DNA of 34,173 bases from Actinokineospora diospyrosa (GTDB lineage: Bacteria; Actinomycetota; Actinomycetes; Mycobacteriales; Pseudonocardiaceae), in the NCBI RefSeq assembly GCF_024171925.1, contig NZ_JAMTCO010000025.1, positions 1 to 34,173 on the forward strand. Reading direction: 5' to 3'. This document shows, piece after piece, positions 1 to 8,574 of this stretch (positions within the stretch are counted from its first letter, which is position 1; each line of letters opens with the position of its first letter). The position numbers and the translations under genes are program-made. The notes beneath the pieces were generated by a model. It was given only the letters and a program-made list of their open reading frames with translations. It had not been told where the DNA came from and did not search any database.

Positions 1-13
1 CAGGGAGTGGCGA

Positions 14-2494
14 ATGTTCGAGAGGTTCACCGACCGCGCGAGGCGGGTGGTCGTTCTGGCTCAGGAAGAGGCCAGGATGCTTAACCACAATTACATCGGC
101 ACTGAGCACATTTTGCTTGGGTTGATCCACGAGGGTGAGGGTGTCGCGGCGAAGGCTCTCGAGTCGCTGGGCATCGCGTTGGAGGGTGTGCGTCAGCAGG
201 TCGAGGAGATCATCGGTCAGGGTCAGCACGCGCCGTCGGGGCATATTCCGTTCACGCCGCGGGCGAAGAAGGTTTTGGAGTTGTCGCTGCGTGAGGCGTT
301 GCAGTTGGGGCACAACTACATCGGGACCGAGCACATCCTGTTGGGGTTGATTCGTGAGGGCGAGGGGGTCGCCGCCCAGGTCCTGGTGAAGCTCGGGGCT
401 GATTTGAATCGTGTGCGTCAGCAGGTCCTGCAGCTGCTGTCGGGGTATTCGCAGGGTGGTAAGGAGTCCACGGAGACGGGTGGGCGGGGTGAGGGGACGC
501 CGTCGTCGTCGTTGGTGTTGGACCAGTTCGGTCGGAACCTGACCGCGTCGGCGCGTGAGGGCAAGCTGGATCCGGTGATCGGGCGGACGAAGGAGATCGA
601 GCGGGTGATGCAGGTGCTGTCGCGGCGCACCAAGAACAATCCCGTGTTGATCGGCGAGCCCGGTGTGGGCAAGACCGCGGTGGTCGAGGGTCTGGCGCAG
701 ATGGTGGTCAAGGGGGAGGTGCCGGAGACGCTGAAGGACAAGCAGCTCTACACCCTCGACCTCGGGTCCCTGGTCGCCGGGTCCCGCTACCGCGGTGACT
801 TTGAGGAGCGGTTGAAGAAGGTCCTCAAGGAGATCAAGACCCGCGGTGACATCATCCTGTTCATCGACGAGATCCACACGTTGGTGGGTGCGGGTGCGGC
901 GGAGGGCGCGATCGACGCCGCCTCCATTCTGAAGCCGATGTTGGCGCGGGGTGAGTTGCAGACCATCGGCGCGACCACGTTGGACGAGTACCGCAAGTAC
1001 GTGGAGAAGGACCCCGCCCTGGAGCGCCGGTTCCAGCCGATCCAGGTGGGTGAGCCGTCGCTGGAGCACACGATCGAGATCCTCAAGGGTCTGCGCGACC
1101 GCTACGAGGCGCATCACCGGGTGACGATCACCGACGCCGCCCTGGTCGCGGCCGCCACCCTGGCGGATCGTTACATCAACGACCGGTTCCTGCCGGACAA
1201 GGCGATCGACCTGATCGACGAGGCCGGCGCGCGGATGCGGATCCGCCGGATGACGGCGCCGCCGGATCTGCGGGAGTTCGACGAGAAGATCGCCGATGTG
1301 CGTCGGGAGAAGGAATCGGCGATCGACGCCCAGGACTTCGAACGCGCCGCGAAGCTGCGCGACAACGAAAAGCAACTCCTCAGCCAGAAGGCGGAGCGGG
1401 AGAAGCAGTGGAAGGACGGCGACCTCGATGTGGTCGCCGAGGTCGACGACGAGCAGATCGCCGAGGTCCTCGCCAACTGGACCGGGATCCCCGTCTTCAA
1501 GCTGACCGAAGAGGAGACCTCCCGGCTGCTGCGCATGGAGGACGAGCTCCACAAGCGGATCATCGGCCAGGAGGACGCCGTCAAGGCCGTCTCCCAGGCC
1601 ATCCGCCGCACCCGGGCGGGGTTGAAGGACCCGAAGCGCCCGTCGGGGTCGTTCATTTTCGCGGGGCCCTCGGGTGTGGGTAAGACGGAGTTGTCGAAGG
1701 CGCTGGCGAACTTCCTGTTCGGCGAGGACGACGCCCTGATCCAGATCGACATGGGCGAGTTCCACGACCGCTACACCGCCTCCCGCCTCTTCGGCGCACC
1801 CCCCGGCTACGTCGGCTACGAAGAGGGCGGGCAGCTGACGGAGAAGGTCCGCCGCAAGCCGTTCAGTGTGGTGTTGTTCGACGAGATCGAGAAGGCCCAC
1901 CAGGAGGTCTACAACACCCTCCTGCAAGTCCTCGAAGACGGCCGGCTGACCGATGGGCAGGGGCGGACGGTGGACTTCAAGAACACCGTCATCATCTTCA
2001 CCTCCAACCTCGGCACCCAGGACATCTCCAAAGCCGTCGGCCTCGGCTTCACCTCCGGCACCGACACCGGGTCGAACTATGAGCGGATGAAGAACAAGGT
2101 CAACGACGAGCTGAAGAAACACTTCCGCCCCGAGTTCCTCAACCGCATCGACGACATCATCGTCTTCCACCAACTCAACGAACAACAGATCATCACCATG
2201 GTCGACCTGATGATCGCCCGCGTCGAAACCCAGTTGCGCAACAAGGACATGGCGCTGGAGCTCACCGACCGGGCGAAGAAGCTGCTGGCCAAGCGCGGCT
2301 TCGACCCCGTCCTCGGCGCCCGCCCGCTGCGCCGCACCATCCAACGCGAAATCGAAGACCAACTCTCCGAAAAGATCCTCTTCGGCGAGGCCGCGCCGGG
2401 CCACCTCGTGGTGATCGATGTGGAGGACGAGGACAGCGAGGAAGCGCGATTCGTCTTCCGCAGCGCGGTGCCTGCCGGGCGGGAGCGGGCATGA
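14..2494 (+). CDS. clpC: ClpC, Hsp100/Clp AAA+ unfoldase of the ClpCP protease
   Basis: Hexameric AAA+ unfoldase that threads substrate proteins into ClpP in the cytosol. The 826-aa product has the whole family layout: two N-terminal Clp repeats (about residues 2-145, each with an IGTEHILLGLI motif), a first AAA module with Walker A GEPGVGKT (Lys220) and Walker B FIDEIH (Asp285/Glu286), a UVR-type coiled middle segment near 430-460 that marks ClpC rather than ClpA or ClpB, a second AAA module with GPSGVGKT (Lys557), and the ClpP-docking loop LGF at 677-679. ATG at 14 is preceded by GGGAG at 3-7. The stop overlaps the next start (ATGA), so it is coupled to an ATP-grasp gene, which is not a familiar clpC neighbour. 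Whether this is the only clpC of the genome or a second, cluster-associated copy cannot be told from the window. Confidence 0.96.
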   Translation: MFERFTDRARRVVVLAQEEARMLNHNYIGTEHILLGLIHEGEGVAAKALESLGIALEGVRQQVEEIIGQGQHAPSGHIPFTPRAKKVLELSLREALQLGHNYIGTEHILLGLIREGEGVAAQVLVKLGADLNRVRQQVLQLLSGYSQGGKESTETGGRGEGTPSSSLVLDQFGRNLTASAREGKLDPVIGRTKEIERVMQVLSRRTKNNPVLIGEPGVGKTAVVEGLAQMVVKGEVPETLKDKQLYTLDLGSLVAGSRYRGDFEERLKKVLKEIKTRGDIILFIDEIHTLVGAGAAEGAIDAASILKPMLARGELQTIGATTLDEYRKYVEKDPALERRFQPIQVGEPSLEHTIEILKGLRDRYEAHHRVTITDAALVAAATLADRYINDRFLPDKAIDLIDEAGARMRIRRMTAPPDLREFDEKIADVRREKESAIDAQDFERAAKLRDNEKQLLSQKAEREKQWKDGDLDVVAEVDDEQIAEVLANWTGIPVFKLTEEETSRLLRMEDELHKRIIGQEDAVKAVSQAIRRTRAGLKDPKRPSGSFIFAGPSGVGKTELSKALANFLFGEDDALIQIDMGEFHDRYTASRLFGAPPGYVGYEEGGQLTEKVRRKPFSVVLFDEIEKAHQEVYNTLLQVLEDGRLTDGQGRTVDFKNTVIIFTSNLGTQDISKAVGLGFTSGTDTGSNYERMKNKVNDELKKHFRPEFLNRIDDIIVFHQLNEQQIITMVDLMIARVETQLRNKDMALELTDRAKKLLAKRGFDPVLGARPLRRTIQREIEDQLSEKILFGEAAPGHLVVIDVEDEDSEEARFVFRSAVPAGRERA

Positions 2495-3714
2495 GCGAGC
2501 GGCCGCTGATGATCCTCGTCGGCATCGGGTACGAGCCGCACCGGGGGTACCTGCTGCGGTCGATCGCCGACACCACCGACGTGTGGTTGCTCGACCACGA
2601 ACCGGCGACCTGGGAAGCCCCGTACGTGGTGGGCAGCACGGCCGTGGACATCCGCGACGGCGACGCCCTCTTGGCGGCGGCGGTGGATGTCGCGGCGGGG
2701 CGCAATGTGGACGGCATCCTATGCTGGGACGAGCTGAAGATGGCCAACACGGCCAAGGTCGCCCAACACCTCGGCCTGCCCGGGGTGTCGCCGGACGTCA
2801 TCGACCGGTGTCGCGACAAGCACCGCACCCGGACCGCACTGGCCGCGGCCGGTGTGCCGCAGCCGCGGTCGGTGGCAGTCGCGTCGGTGGAGCAGGCGTT
2901 GGCCGTGGCCGACGGACTGGGCTACCCCGTGGTCCTCAAACCGCGGGCGCTGGGCGCGAGCATGGGCGTCACGAAGGTCGACTCCCCAGCCGACCTGCCC
3001 GCCGCCTACACCCACACCCGCGCCCAGCACGTCGACCAAGCCCGCCACTACGACCTGGGTGTGTTGGTCGAGGACTACGCGAGCGGGCCGGAGTTCAGCG
3101 TCGACTCGGCCATTGTGGACGGTGTCACCACGCCGCTGTTCCTGGCCAGGAAGACCAGCGGGTTCGCCCCGTACTTCGAGGAGACCGGCCACGTGGTCGA
3201 CGGCGCCGACCCGTTGTTCGCCGACCCAGCCCTGCACGAGTTGCTCGTCGCCGCGCACGACGCCCTCGGCTTCGACTCCGGCATGACCCACACCGAACTG
3301 CGCCGCACCCCGGCCGGGTGGTCGGTCATCGAGGTCAACTGCCGCCTCGGCGGCGACCTCATCCCCTACCTGGGCCTGCGTTCCACCGGCATCGACGCCG
3401 GTCGCATCGCCGCCGCCATCGCCTGCGGCCGAGCCCCCACCTTCACCCCCACGCACTCCTCGGTTACCGCGATCCGCTTCCTCTACCCCCCGGGCCCCAC
3501 CACCATCGCCGAGATCCACGTCGACACCGCCGCCCTACCTCCCGACACCCTCCTGGCCGCCCCGCTCGCCGAACCCGGCACCACCATCACCCCACCCCCC
3601 GAAGGCCACGTCTGGGGCCGCTACGCCATGGTCGCCGTCACCGCCCCCACCCCCGAGGCCTGCCCCCCAGCCCTCGACACCGCCGCGGCCGCCATCACCC
3701 TCATCCCCGCCTAA
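2491..3714 (+). CDS. ATP-grasp carboxylate-amine ligase-like protein
   Basis: A 407-aa ATP-grasp enzyme, expected to activate a carboxylate as acyl phosphate and join it to an amine or thiol. The N-terminal pre-ATP-grasp domain (residues 1-110) is followed by the nucleotide-binding lobe with YPVVLKPRALGASMGV, an acidic hinge segment LVEDYASGPEFSVD, and the metal-binding motif EVNCRLGGD (Glu281, Asn283). The overall look is closest to the L-amino-acid ligase/BacD and carbamoyl-phosphate-synthase-like group, not to D-Ala-D-Ala ligase. It starts inside the clpC stop codon (ATGA, four-base overlap), so the two are very likely cotranslated. The substrate is unknown. Its last third is strikingly C-rich on this strand, a bias that continues into the following intergenic region. 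Confidence 0.85.
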   Translation: MSERPLMILVGIGYEPHRGYLLRSIADTTDVWLLDHEPATWEAPYVVGSTAVDIRDGDALLAAAVDVAAGRNVDGILCWDELKMANTAKVAQHLGLPGVSPDVIDRCRDKHRTRTALAAAGVPQPRSVAVASVEQALAVADGLGYPVVLKPRALGASMGVTKVDSPADLPAAYTHTRAQHVDQARHYDLGVLVEDYASGPEFSVDSAIVDGVTTPLFLARKTSGFAPYFEETGHVVDGADPLFADPALHELLVAAHDALGFDSGMTHTELRRTPAGWSVIEVNCRLGGDLIPYLGLRSTGIDAGRIAAAIACGRAPTFTPTHSSVTAIRFLYPPGPTTIAEIHVDTAALPPDTLLAAPLAEPGTTITPPPEGHVWGRYAMVAVTAPTPEACPPALDTAAAAITLIPA

Positions 3715-4473
3715 CCCTTCATGGCGCCCCCACCTCTCCCCTATCAAGGTGATGCGCGGAACCCCCACCGGCCCACGCATGCCCACACCGCCACGAGGTA
3801 TCCGGCCCACCCAACCAGCCCAAGAGGACAGACTCCCCAGCGAACCGCCCTATCAGCCGCCAACCGCCGCCCCGCCACCATCGTCACCGAGCGGTCGATC
3901 CTTACGGCCGCACGATCAACATCAGCCCACCCACCCGAGCCCACCCATCACCGGACTCCCCTGCCCCACCGCCACACCCCACACGCCCCCGAACTCCACG
4001 CTCCTCAGGCATTCCCGCCACACGGCCCCGCCACGCCCCTCGCCGCATGCCCCACGAACCAGGCCCCCTACGGCCCCACAAACCCCGGCTTCCAGCCCGT
4101 GCCAGATCCCAGACCCACGTCGACCGAGGTGATCGTGCCGTCGCCCGGTGCCGCCACCCCCGGCTTCAACCCACCCCCGGCCGCGGTAAACCGCCCGCCG
4201 GCCGACGGCAGACCCCCGCCCACCCGGGGGGCCACCCACATACAGCGTACCGCTTTTCGTTGCCTGTCAAGGGGGTCGCGCCGCGGCTGTGGACAGTTCA
4301 GGCCGTTGTGGACAACCGCGCCCGGTGCGCACCCCACCCGATCAGGCATTGACTCTAACTTCGGAAATATATAGCGTTCTTCCCCGGAGCCCGATCCACC
4401 CCCGGCGGACGCGCTCCCGCCAAGGCGCAGCCAGCTCACCGGTGATCAACCACAGTCTCACTGGAGGCCAACC
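3715..4473 (+). other. 759-base C-rich non-coding stretch with promoter at its right end
   Basis: No credible gene is seen. Open frames here on both strands are low-complexity (Pro/His/Thr on plus, Gly/Val/Arg on minus) and lack a ribosome site. Positions 3715 to about 4250 are extremely C-rich on the plus strand, continuing the bias of the upstream gene end. Near 4287-4296 and 4306-4315 the octamer TGTGGACA occurs twice, 19 bases apart; its complement resembles actinobacterial DnaA boxes. The last 120 bases turn more AT-rich and carry a promoter-like sequence for the next gene. Confidence 0.6.
4349..4377 (+). promoter_or_regulatory. Candidate sigma-70-type promoter for the 4474 gene
   Basis: TTGACT at 4349-4354 and TAGCGT at 4372-4377 are 17 bases apart and fit the actinobacterial TTGAC / TAnnnT pattern. 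They lie in the only AT-rich patch of the intergenic region, about 95 bases before the GTG start at 4474, which has GGAGG at 4463-4467. An overlapping TATAGC at 4370 would give a 15-base spacer. Confidence 0.45.
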
Positions 4474-5670
4474 GTGGAACGGGAAACCTACGAGTCGCTC
4501 AACCTCGCACCGAAACCGATCCGCCCGCACATCCTCGCCGCCGCCACGATCGTCTACGGCGACGACTACTACAACGGCAGGCGCGAGACGATCAACCTGT
4601 CCGGGTTCGTGCAGATGAACAAGTGGCCGATGCCCGGGTTCGAGCACCGGATCGACGAGCGCGGCCGGTCGGTGTTCGACACCGAGCTGATCAGCGCCCC
4701 CGAGGTCGGCATCAAGGGCTTCAGCTACGAGCTCAACGACCGCATCCAGATCCTGTCCAACCCGCTGCTGCCCAACACCGGCCACGTGCGGCAGATCGCG
4801 CCGGGCAAGAACTTCCCGGCGGAGTTCCACATCCAGCGCTTCGGCATCCTGGAGACGTCCACGCTGCGGCTGGTGCACCGCAACGTCATCGACATCTACG
4901 GCGTGGTCGACGCGATCCCGCCGTTCAAGCGCCCGCTGACCGGCGGCTACCTCGGCGTGCCGCGCGGGGACCAGCCGATCGAACTGGTGCAGGCGCCCAA
5001 CGTGGTGCGCGGGACGACGCTGCCGGAGGCCTGGTACCCCTCGACCGACGACAACCAGTCGATCGGGATCACCCCGACGGTGTTCTTCGCCGACAGCCCG
5101 GCGGCGTGCATGTCCATGCTGGTCGACCCGTCGATGATCATCCAGACCTCGACCGAGGCGACGCTGACGCTGCAGGTGGGTGGCCGCACGGTGCGGGTGG
5201 ACCTGCAGGGCAGCCACACGCTGGCCGCGGGCATGGAGATCCTGCTGTTCGGCCCGGAGAAGCACGACGAGGGCCGCGGGGTGCTGGCCCAGATCGCCCG
5301 GGTGGCGCTGGTCGGCGAGTGCGCCGAGTTGGGCGGGCGCGTCATGCTGCGGGCCAGCTGGCCCAAGCCCTCGGGTGGCACGCTCGGCGAGGGCACCGAG
5401 GAGGCGCTCTCGCGGGTGCGGTTCCCGGCTGAGCTGCACTTCGACGCCGAGTTCGACCTGGTGACCCCGACCGAGGTGCTGTACTCGACCAACCCGGTGC
5501 ACCTGTCCGGCAGCCTGGCGGACCTGGAGCCCGAGGGCACGAACCTGGCCCTGTCGGGTCAGGGCACCCCGCTGGTCACCACCGGCGACGTGGAGAAGGC
5601 CAGGATCACCGGCCTGTCGCTGGTGATGCGCGAGGCCATCGTCGGCAAGCACGCCGCCGTCAACGTCTGA
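4474..5670 (+). CDS. Internally duplicated protein of unknown function (DUF6004-like, tentative)
   Basis: A 398-aa soluble protein with no signal peptide, membrane segment or catalytic motif that I can name. GTG at 4474 has GGAGG six bases upstream. It looks rich in beta strands. It contains two related halves: residues about 82-158 and 281-362 align around FPAEFHI (from Phe114) and FPAELHF (from Phe317), followed in both by a T-x-T/S...L...N...G-x-V/L pattern. A family name such as DUF6004 is only a weak recollection. A strong hairpin after its stop separates it from the methyltransferase operon, so it is probably monocistronic. It may still belong to the same pathway, since the genes run the same way and are only 83 bases apart. 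Confidence 0.75.
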   Translation: MERETYESLNLAPKPIRPHILAAATIVYGDDYYNGRRETINLSGFVQMNKWPMPGFEHRIDERGRSVFDTELISAPEVGIKGFSYELNDRIQILSNPLLPNTGHVRQIAPGKNFPAEFHIQRFGILETSTLRLVHRNVIDIYGVVDAIPPFKRPLTGGYLGVPRGDQPIELVQAPNVVRGTTLPEAWYPSTDDNQSIGITPTVFFADSPAACMSMLVDPSMIIQTSTEATLTLQVGGRTVRVDLQGSHTLAAGMEILLFGPEKHDEGRGVLAQIARVALVGECAELGGRVMLRASWPKPSGGTLGEGTEEALSRVRFPAELHFDAEFDLVTPTEVLYSTNPVHLSGSLADLEPEGTNLALSGQGTPLVTTGDVEKARITGLSLVMREAIVGKHAAVNV

Positions 5671-5686
5671 GCCGTTCCACCCCCGA

Positions 5687-5720
5687 CCTCGTCCGGCCCT
5701 CCCCCAGGGGCCGGACGAGG
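5687..5720 (+). terminator. GC-rich hairpin terminator after the 4474 gene
   Basis: A perfect 13-bp stem (CCTCGTCCGGCCC at 5687-5699 with its complement at 5708-5720) closes an 8-base loop. It begins 17 bases past the stop codon. There is no long T tract, which is usual for high-GC actinobacterial terminators. Confidence 0.75.
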
Positions 5721-5753
5721 TTCAGGCGCGTGTGGAGCGGGATGGAGGCCAGG

Positions 5754-6644
5754 ATGGACACGCGGACGCTCGTGATGCACCAGGCGATGCTCGGCGACCG
5801 GACCCGGTTGCGCGCCTACGACGACGCCCTCGCGTGGGCGGTGCGACCAGGTGACGTGGTCATCGACGTCGGTGCCGGGCTGCTCGTGTTGGGGATGCTG
5901 GCCCTCAAGCACGGCGCGTCGCACGTCTATGCCATAGAGGGTGATCCGGTGACCGCGGCGGTCGCGGCCAGCATCGCCGAAGACAACGGGCTCAGCGGCA
6001 AGCTCACCGTCATCCACGGCGATGCCCGCACGGTAGAGCTACCGAGGCAGGCCGACGTCATCGTGTCTGAACTGATGGGCAACATCGGCCCGGAAGAGGA
6101 GATGCCCGAGATCATCGCCGCGGTGGCGAGGCGGGCGCTGGCCCCGGGTGGACGGGTGGTGCCGCAGCGGCTGACCACGACGCTGACCGCGATCGAGTTC
6201 GACGACGAGGGCTGGGGCGTGTGGAGCGGCGACGCGCTGGGCTACCGGCTCGACGCGGTGCAGGGGTTCGTGCAACCGGCCGCGCACCTGCACTTCTTCC
6301 AGCGGCCACCGACGCGGCTCAGCGCCGCGGTCCCGATCGGCGACAGCGTCCTGGGCGCCACCGAGACCGGCGTGTCGACCGCGCCCCGCAAGCTGCGCAT
6401 CACCCGGCCGGGCACCCTGCACGCGGTGATGGGGTCGTTCACCGCGACCCTGGCACCGGGGGTCACCTTGTCGAACTTCCCCTCTTACCCCGGCTGCAAC
6501 TGGGGTGTGTGGATCTGGCCGCTGCGCCACACCCCTGTCATCGACGGGGATGTGTTGCAGGCGCGGGTAGTGCTGCCGGAAGGCGTCAGGGTCGCCACCG
6601 ACTGGCAGTTGGAGTGCGGCATCAGCCGCCGGGGGGCGTCGTGA
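5754..6644 (+). CDS. PRMT-like class I SAM-dependent methyltransferase
   Basis: A 296-aa class I methyltransferase. The SAM-binding motif I is VIDVGAG, followed by an acidic post-motif AIEGD. The segment SELMGNIGPEEE (about residues 105-116) matches the double-Glu loop of protein arginine methyltransferases, and the C-terminal half is a beta-barrel-like region as in PRMTs. Annotation pipelines might call it ribosomal protein L11 methyltransferase or PRMT-like. I chose ATG 5754 because GGAGG lies at 5744-5748; a GTG at 5730 would add eight residues. The stop overlaps the next start (GTGA), making it the first gene of a tight four-gene operon with a propeller-like protein, an ABC1 kinase and a solute-binding protein. 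The acceptor substrate is unknown. Confidence 0.82.
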   Translation: MDTRTLVMHQAMLGDRTRLRAYDDALAWAVRPGDVVIDVGAGLLVLGMLALKHGASHVYAIEGDPVTAAVAASIAEDNGLSGKLTVIHGDARTVELPRQADVIVSELMGNIGPEEEMPEIIAAVARRALAPGGRVVPQRLTTTLTAIEFDDEGWGVWSGDALGYRLDAVQGFVQPAAHLHFFQRPPTRLSAAVPIGDSVLGATETGVSTAPRKLRITRPGTLHAVMGSFTATLAPGVTLSNFPSYPGCNWGVWIWPLRHTPVIDGDVLQARVVLPEGVRVATDWQLECGISRRGAS

Positions 6645-7279
6645 CCATCCTCGCCGGGATCGTGCGGGACCTGCCGCTGCGCGCGCTGGAGCTGTGCGGG
6701 GTGACCTGGAGCGGGGAGTACCTGTGGTACTCGGAGTCGTTCACCGGCCGCATCATCGCCATCGACTCGGTCACCGGGGAGCAGGCCGGGCAGATCGAGT
6801 GCACCGACATCCGCGCCGACCTGACCACCCTCGACGGCTACCTGCTCCAGGTGGTCGGGGACCGCCGGGACCTGCGGATGCTCGACCCGGAGTCCGGGGT
6901 GGTGGTCGGCGAGTTCGCCAACCCGCGCCCCGGGCACACGCTGACCGGCCTGGAGGCCTGCCGCGACGGCCTCTGGCTGGGTTACCGCGACCTGAAGGTC
7001 CTCGACCTGCGGGACCCGACGGACCTGCACCTCATCGACTGCCTGCCCGTGCGGCGCCCGCCGTCGGGGGTGGCGGTGTCGGACGGCTACGTCGTCTACT
7101 CCGACCACAAGGGCTCCATGATCACGCTCGTCAACACCACCGCGCGCCGCGAACAGGTGTCGGTGCGGGTGTGGGGCAACCCGACCGGGCTGACCTGGGA
7201 CGGCAGCCTCATCTGGTACTGCGATCACGCCACCCTGCAACTGCGCGCGGTGGAGCTACCTGGCTTCCAGCGGTTCTGA
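6641..7279 (+). CDS. Beta-propeller-like (YncE/SMP-30-like) protein
   Basis: A 212-aa cytoplasmic protein starting at GTG 6641 inside the stop of the methyltransferase gene. It consists of repeating units of about 40-45 residues of the type G-x-LWYSES..GRIIAIDS..TGE, then D-x-LTTLDGYLLQV, then ACRDGLWLGYRDLKVLDL, then AVSDGYVVYSDHKGSMI, then GLTWDGSLIWYCDH. This spacing and the W-Y-S/C-D edge motif are typical of propeller blades in YncE, SMP-30 or glutamine-cyclotransferase-like proteins, although only about five blades are present. No signal peptide is seen, which is unusual for YncE-type proteins. Its role may be ligand binding or scaffolding for the neighbouring methyltransferase or kinase; this is inference. 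Confidence 0.68.
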   Translation: MTILAGIVRDLPLRALELCGVTWSGEYLWYSESFTGRIIAIDSVTGEQAGQIECTDIRADLTTLDGYLLQVVGDRRDLRMLDPESGVVVGEFANPRPGHTLTGLEACRDGLWLGYRDLKVLDLRDPTDLHLIDCLPVRRPPSGVAVSDGYVVYSDHKGSMITLVNTTARREQVSVRVWGNPTGLTWDGSLIWYCDHATLQLRAVELPGFQRF

Positions 7280-7294
7280 CCCCGGGGAGAGCTG

Positions 7295-8557
7295 ATGCGT
7301 GACGTCCTGCGAGCACTGCGGGTCATGGCCACCACCGTCCTCATCCTCGTCCCGGCGGCCCTCGGGCTGCTGATCAGAGGGCGGCAGCGAGGTAACCCGT
7401 ACCTCTACCGGCAGATCAGCCGTCTGCTGATGGCGCTAGGGCCCGCGTTCATCAAGGCGGGCCAGGTGCTGGGGACACGCCGGGACGTCCTGCCGCCCGC
7501 CTTGTGCGCGGAGCTGGAGGTACTACAAGACTCCGTCCCCCCGTTGGACCCTGCCCGCAGCCGCGAGGTCCTGCACGACATCTACGGCCCGCACCTTTCG
7601 GAGCTGCTGCCGAACATCGACTACCAGCCCATCGCGGGCGGCAGCGTCGCCTGCGTCTACCGCGCCACCGACCACCAAGGCCGCCACGTCGCTCTTAAGG
7701 TGCTACGACCGGAGATCCGCCCGATCCTCGAGGCAGACCTGCGGATCATGCGGCGGGCAGCCGGGCTCGCGGCACGGCTGCCGGTGCTGCGCGGGGTGCC
7801 GGTCACCGAGGTCGTGGGCGAGATGTGCACGGCCGTGCTCGCCCAGCTCGACTTCCCCCGCGAAGCCGACAACCTCGTGCGACTGCGCCGCGACCTCGGC
7901 GCGGTCCGCCGGGTGTGGGTGCCCGCGGTGTACCCGGAGCTGTCGGGTCCGGCGTGCGTGGCGATGGAGTTCATCCCCGACCTGGACGTGCGCACCGCAC
8001 AGGGCTGCCCGCCCGCGCTGCGGCGGCGCTTCGCCGAGTCGGCGCTGGGCGCGATCTACCACATGCTGTTCGTCGACGGGTTCGTCCACTGCGACCTGCA
8101 CCCGGGCAACCTGTACTTCACCCGCGGCGGCGAGGTCGTGGTCCTCGACGCCGGGTTCAGCGTGCAACTGTCCCCCCGGTTGCGGCGGCTGTTCGCCGAG
8201 TTCTTCCTCAACATGGCCGTCGGCCGCGGCGACCGGTGCGCCGAGATCGTGGTCGACAGCTCCGCCGGGATCCGCCCCGACGCCGACCTGACCGGGTTCC
8301 TCGCCCGGATGGCCGACCTGGTGGTGCGCAGCCACGGGCAGCCCGCCCGCGAGTTCAGCCTCATCGCCTTCGCCGCCGAGATGTTCGACCTGCAACGCCG
8401 CCACGGCGTGCACGCCGCCCCCGAGCTGATCTTCCCGCTGCTGTCGCTGCTGGTCATCGAGGGCACGATCCGCGACCTCGACCCCGACATCGACTTCCAG
8501 GAGACCGCCAAGCCCGTGCTCAACCGGGGCCTGTTCGGCGCCCGGCGCCCCAGTTGA
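7295..8557 (+). CDS. ABC1/AarF/UbiB-family atypical kinase
   Basis: A 420-aa member of the ABC1 (AarF/UbiB/ADCK) protein-kinase-like family. Hallmarks are the family-specific KxGQ motif (Lys54-Gln57, in FIKAGQVLGTRRDVLP), a modified nucleotide loop PIAGGSVACVYRA, the catalytic-loop equivalent VHCDLHPGN (Asp267), and the metal site LDAG (Asp285) where most members have LDFG. Residues 10-28 are hydrophobic and may anchor it in the membrane. Family members support quinone or lipid biosynthesis, but actinomycetes also carry them in specialised-metabolite operons. ATG 7295 is preceded by GGGGAGAG. It is 15 bases after the propeller gene and 17 before the solute-binding gene, so all four are probably one transcript. 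Confidence 0.88.
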   Translation: MRDVLRALRVMATTVLILVPAALGLLIRGRQRGNPYLYRQISRLLMALGPAFIKAGQVLGTRRDVLPPALCAELEVLQDSVPPLDPARSREVLHDIYGPHLSELLPNIDYQPIAGGSVACVYRATDHQGRHVALKVLRPEIRPILEADLRIMRRAAGLAARLPVLRGVPVTEVVGEMCTAVLAQLDFPREADNLVRLRRDLGAVRRVWVPAVYPELSGPACVAMEFIPDLDVRTAQGCPPALRRRFAESALGAIYHMLFVDGFVHCDLHPGNLYFTRGGEVVVLDAGFSVQLSPRLRRLFAEFFLNMAVGRGDRCAEIVVDSSAGIRPDADLTGFLARMADLVVRSHGQPAREFSLIAFAAEMFDLQRRHGVHAAPELIFPLLSLLVIEGTIRDLDPDIDFQETAKPVLNRGLFGARRPS

Positions 8558-8574
8558 CCCCCGAGAGGACCCGC

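Noticed and set aside
2418..3752. 444-aa plus-strand frame overlapping the ATP-grasp gene
   Set aside because: Arg/Pro/His-rich shadow frame; the other frame has all ATP-grasp motifs.
3922..4239. Minus-strand frame of 105 aa in the C-rich intergenic region
   Set aside because: Gly/Val/Arg low-complexity sequence produced by the C-rich strand; no ribosome site and no domain.
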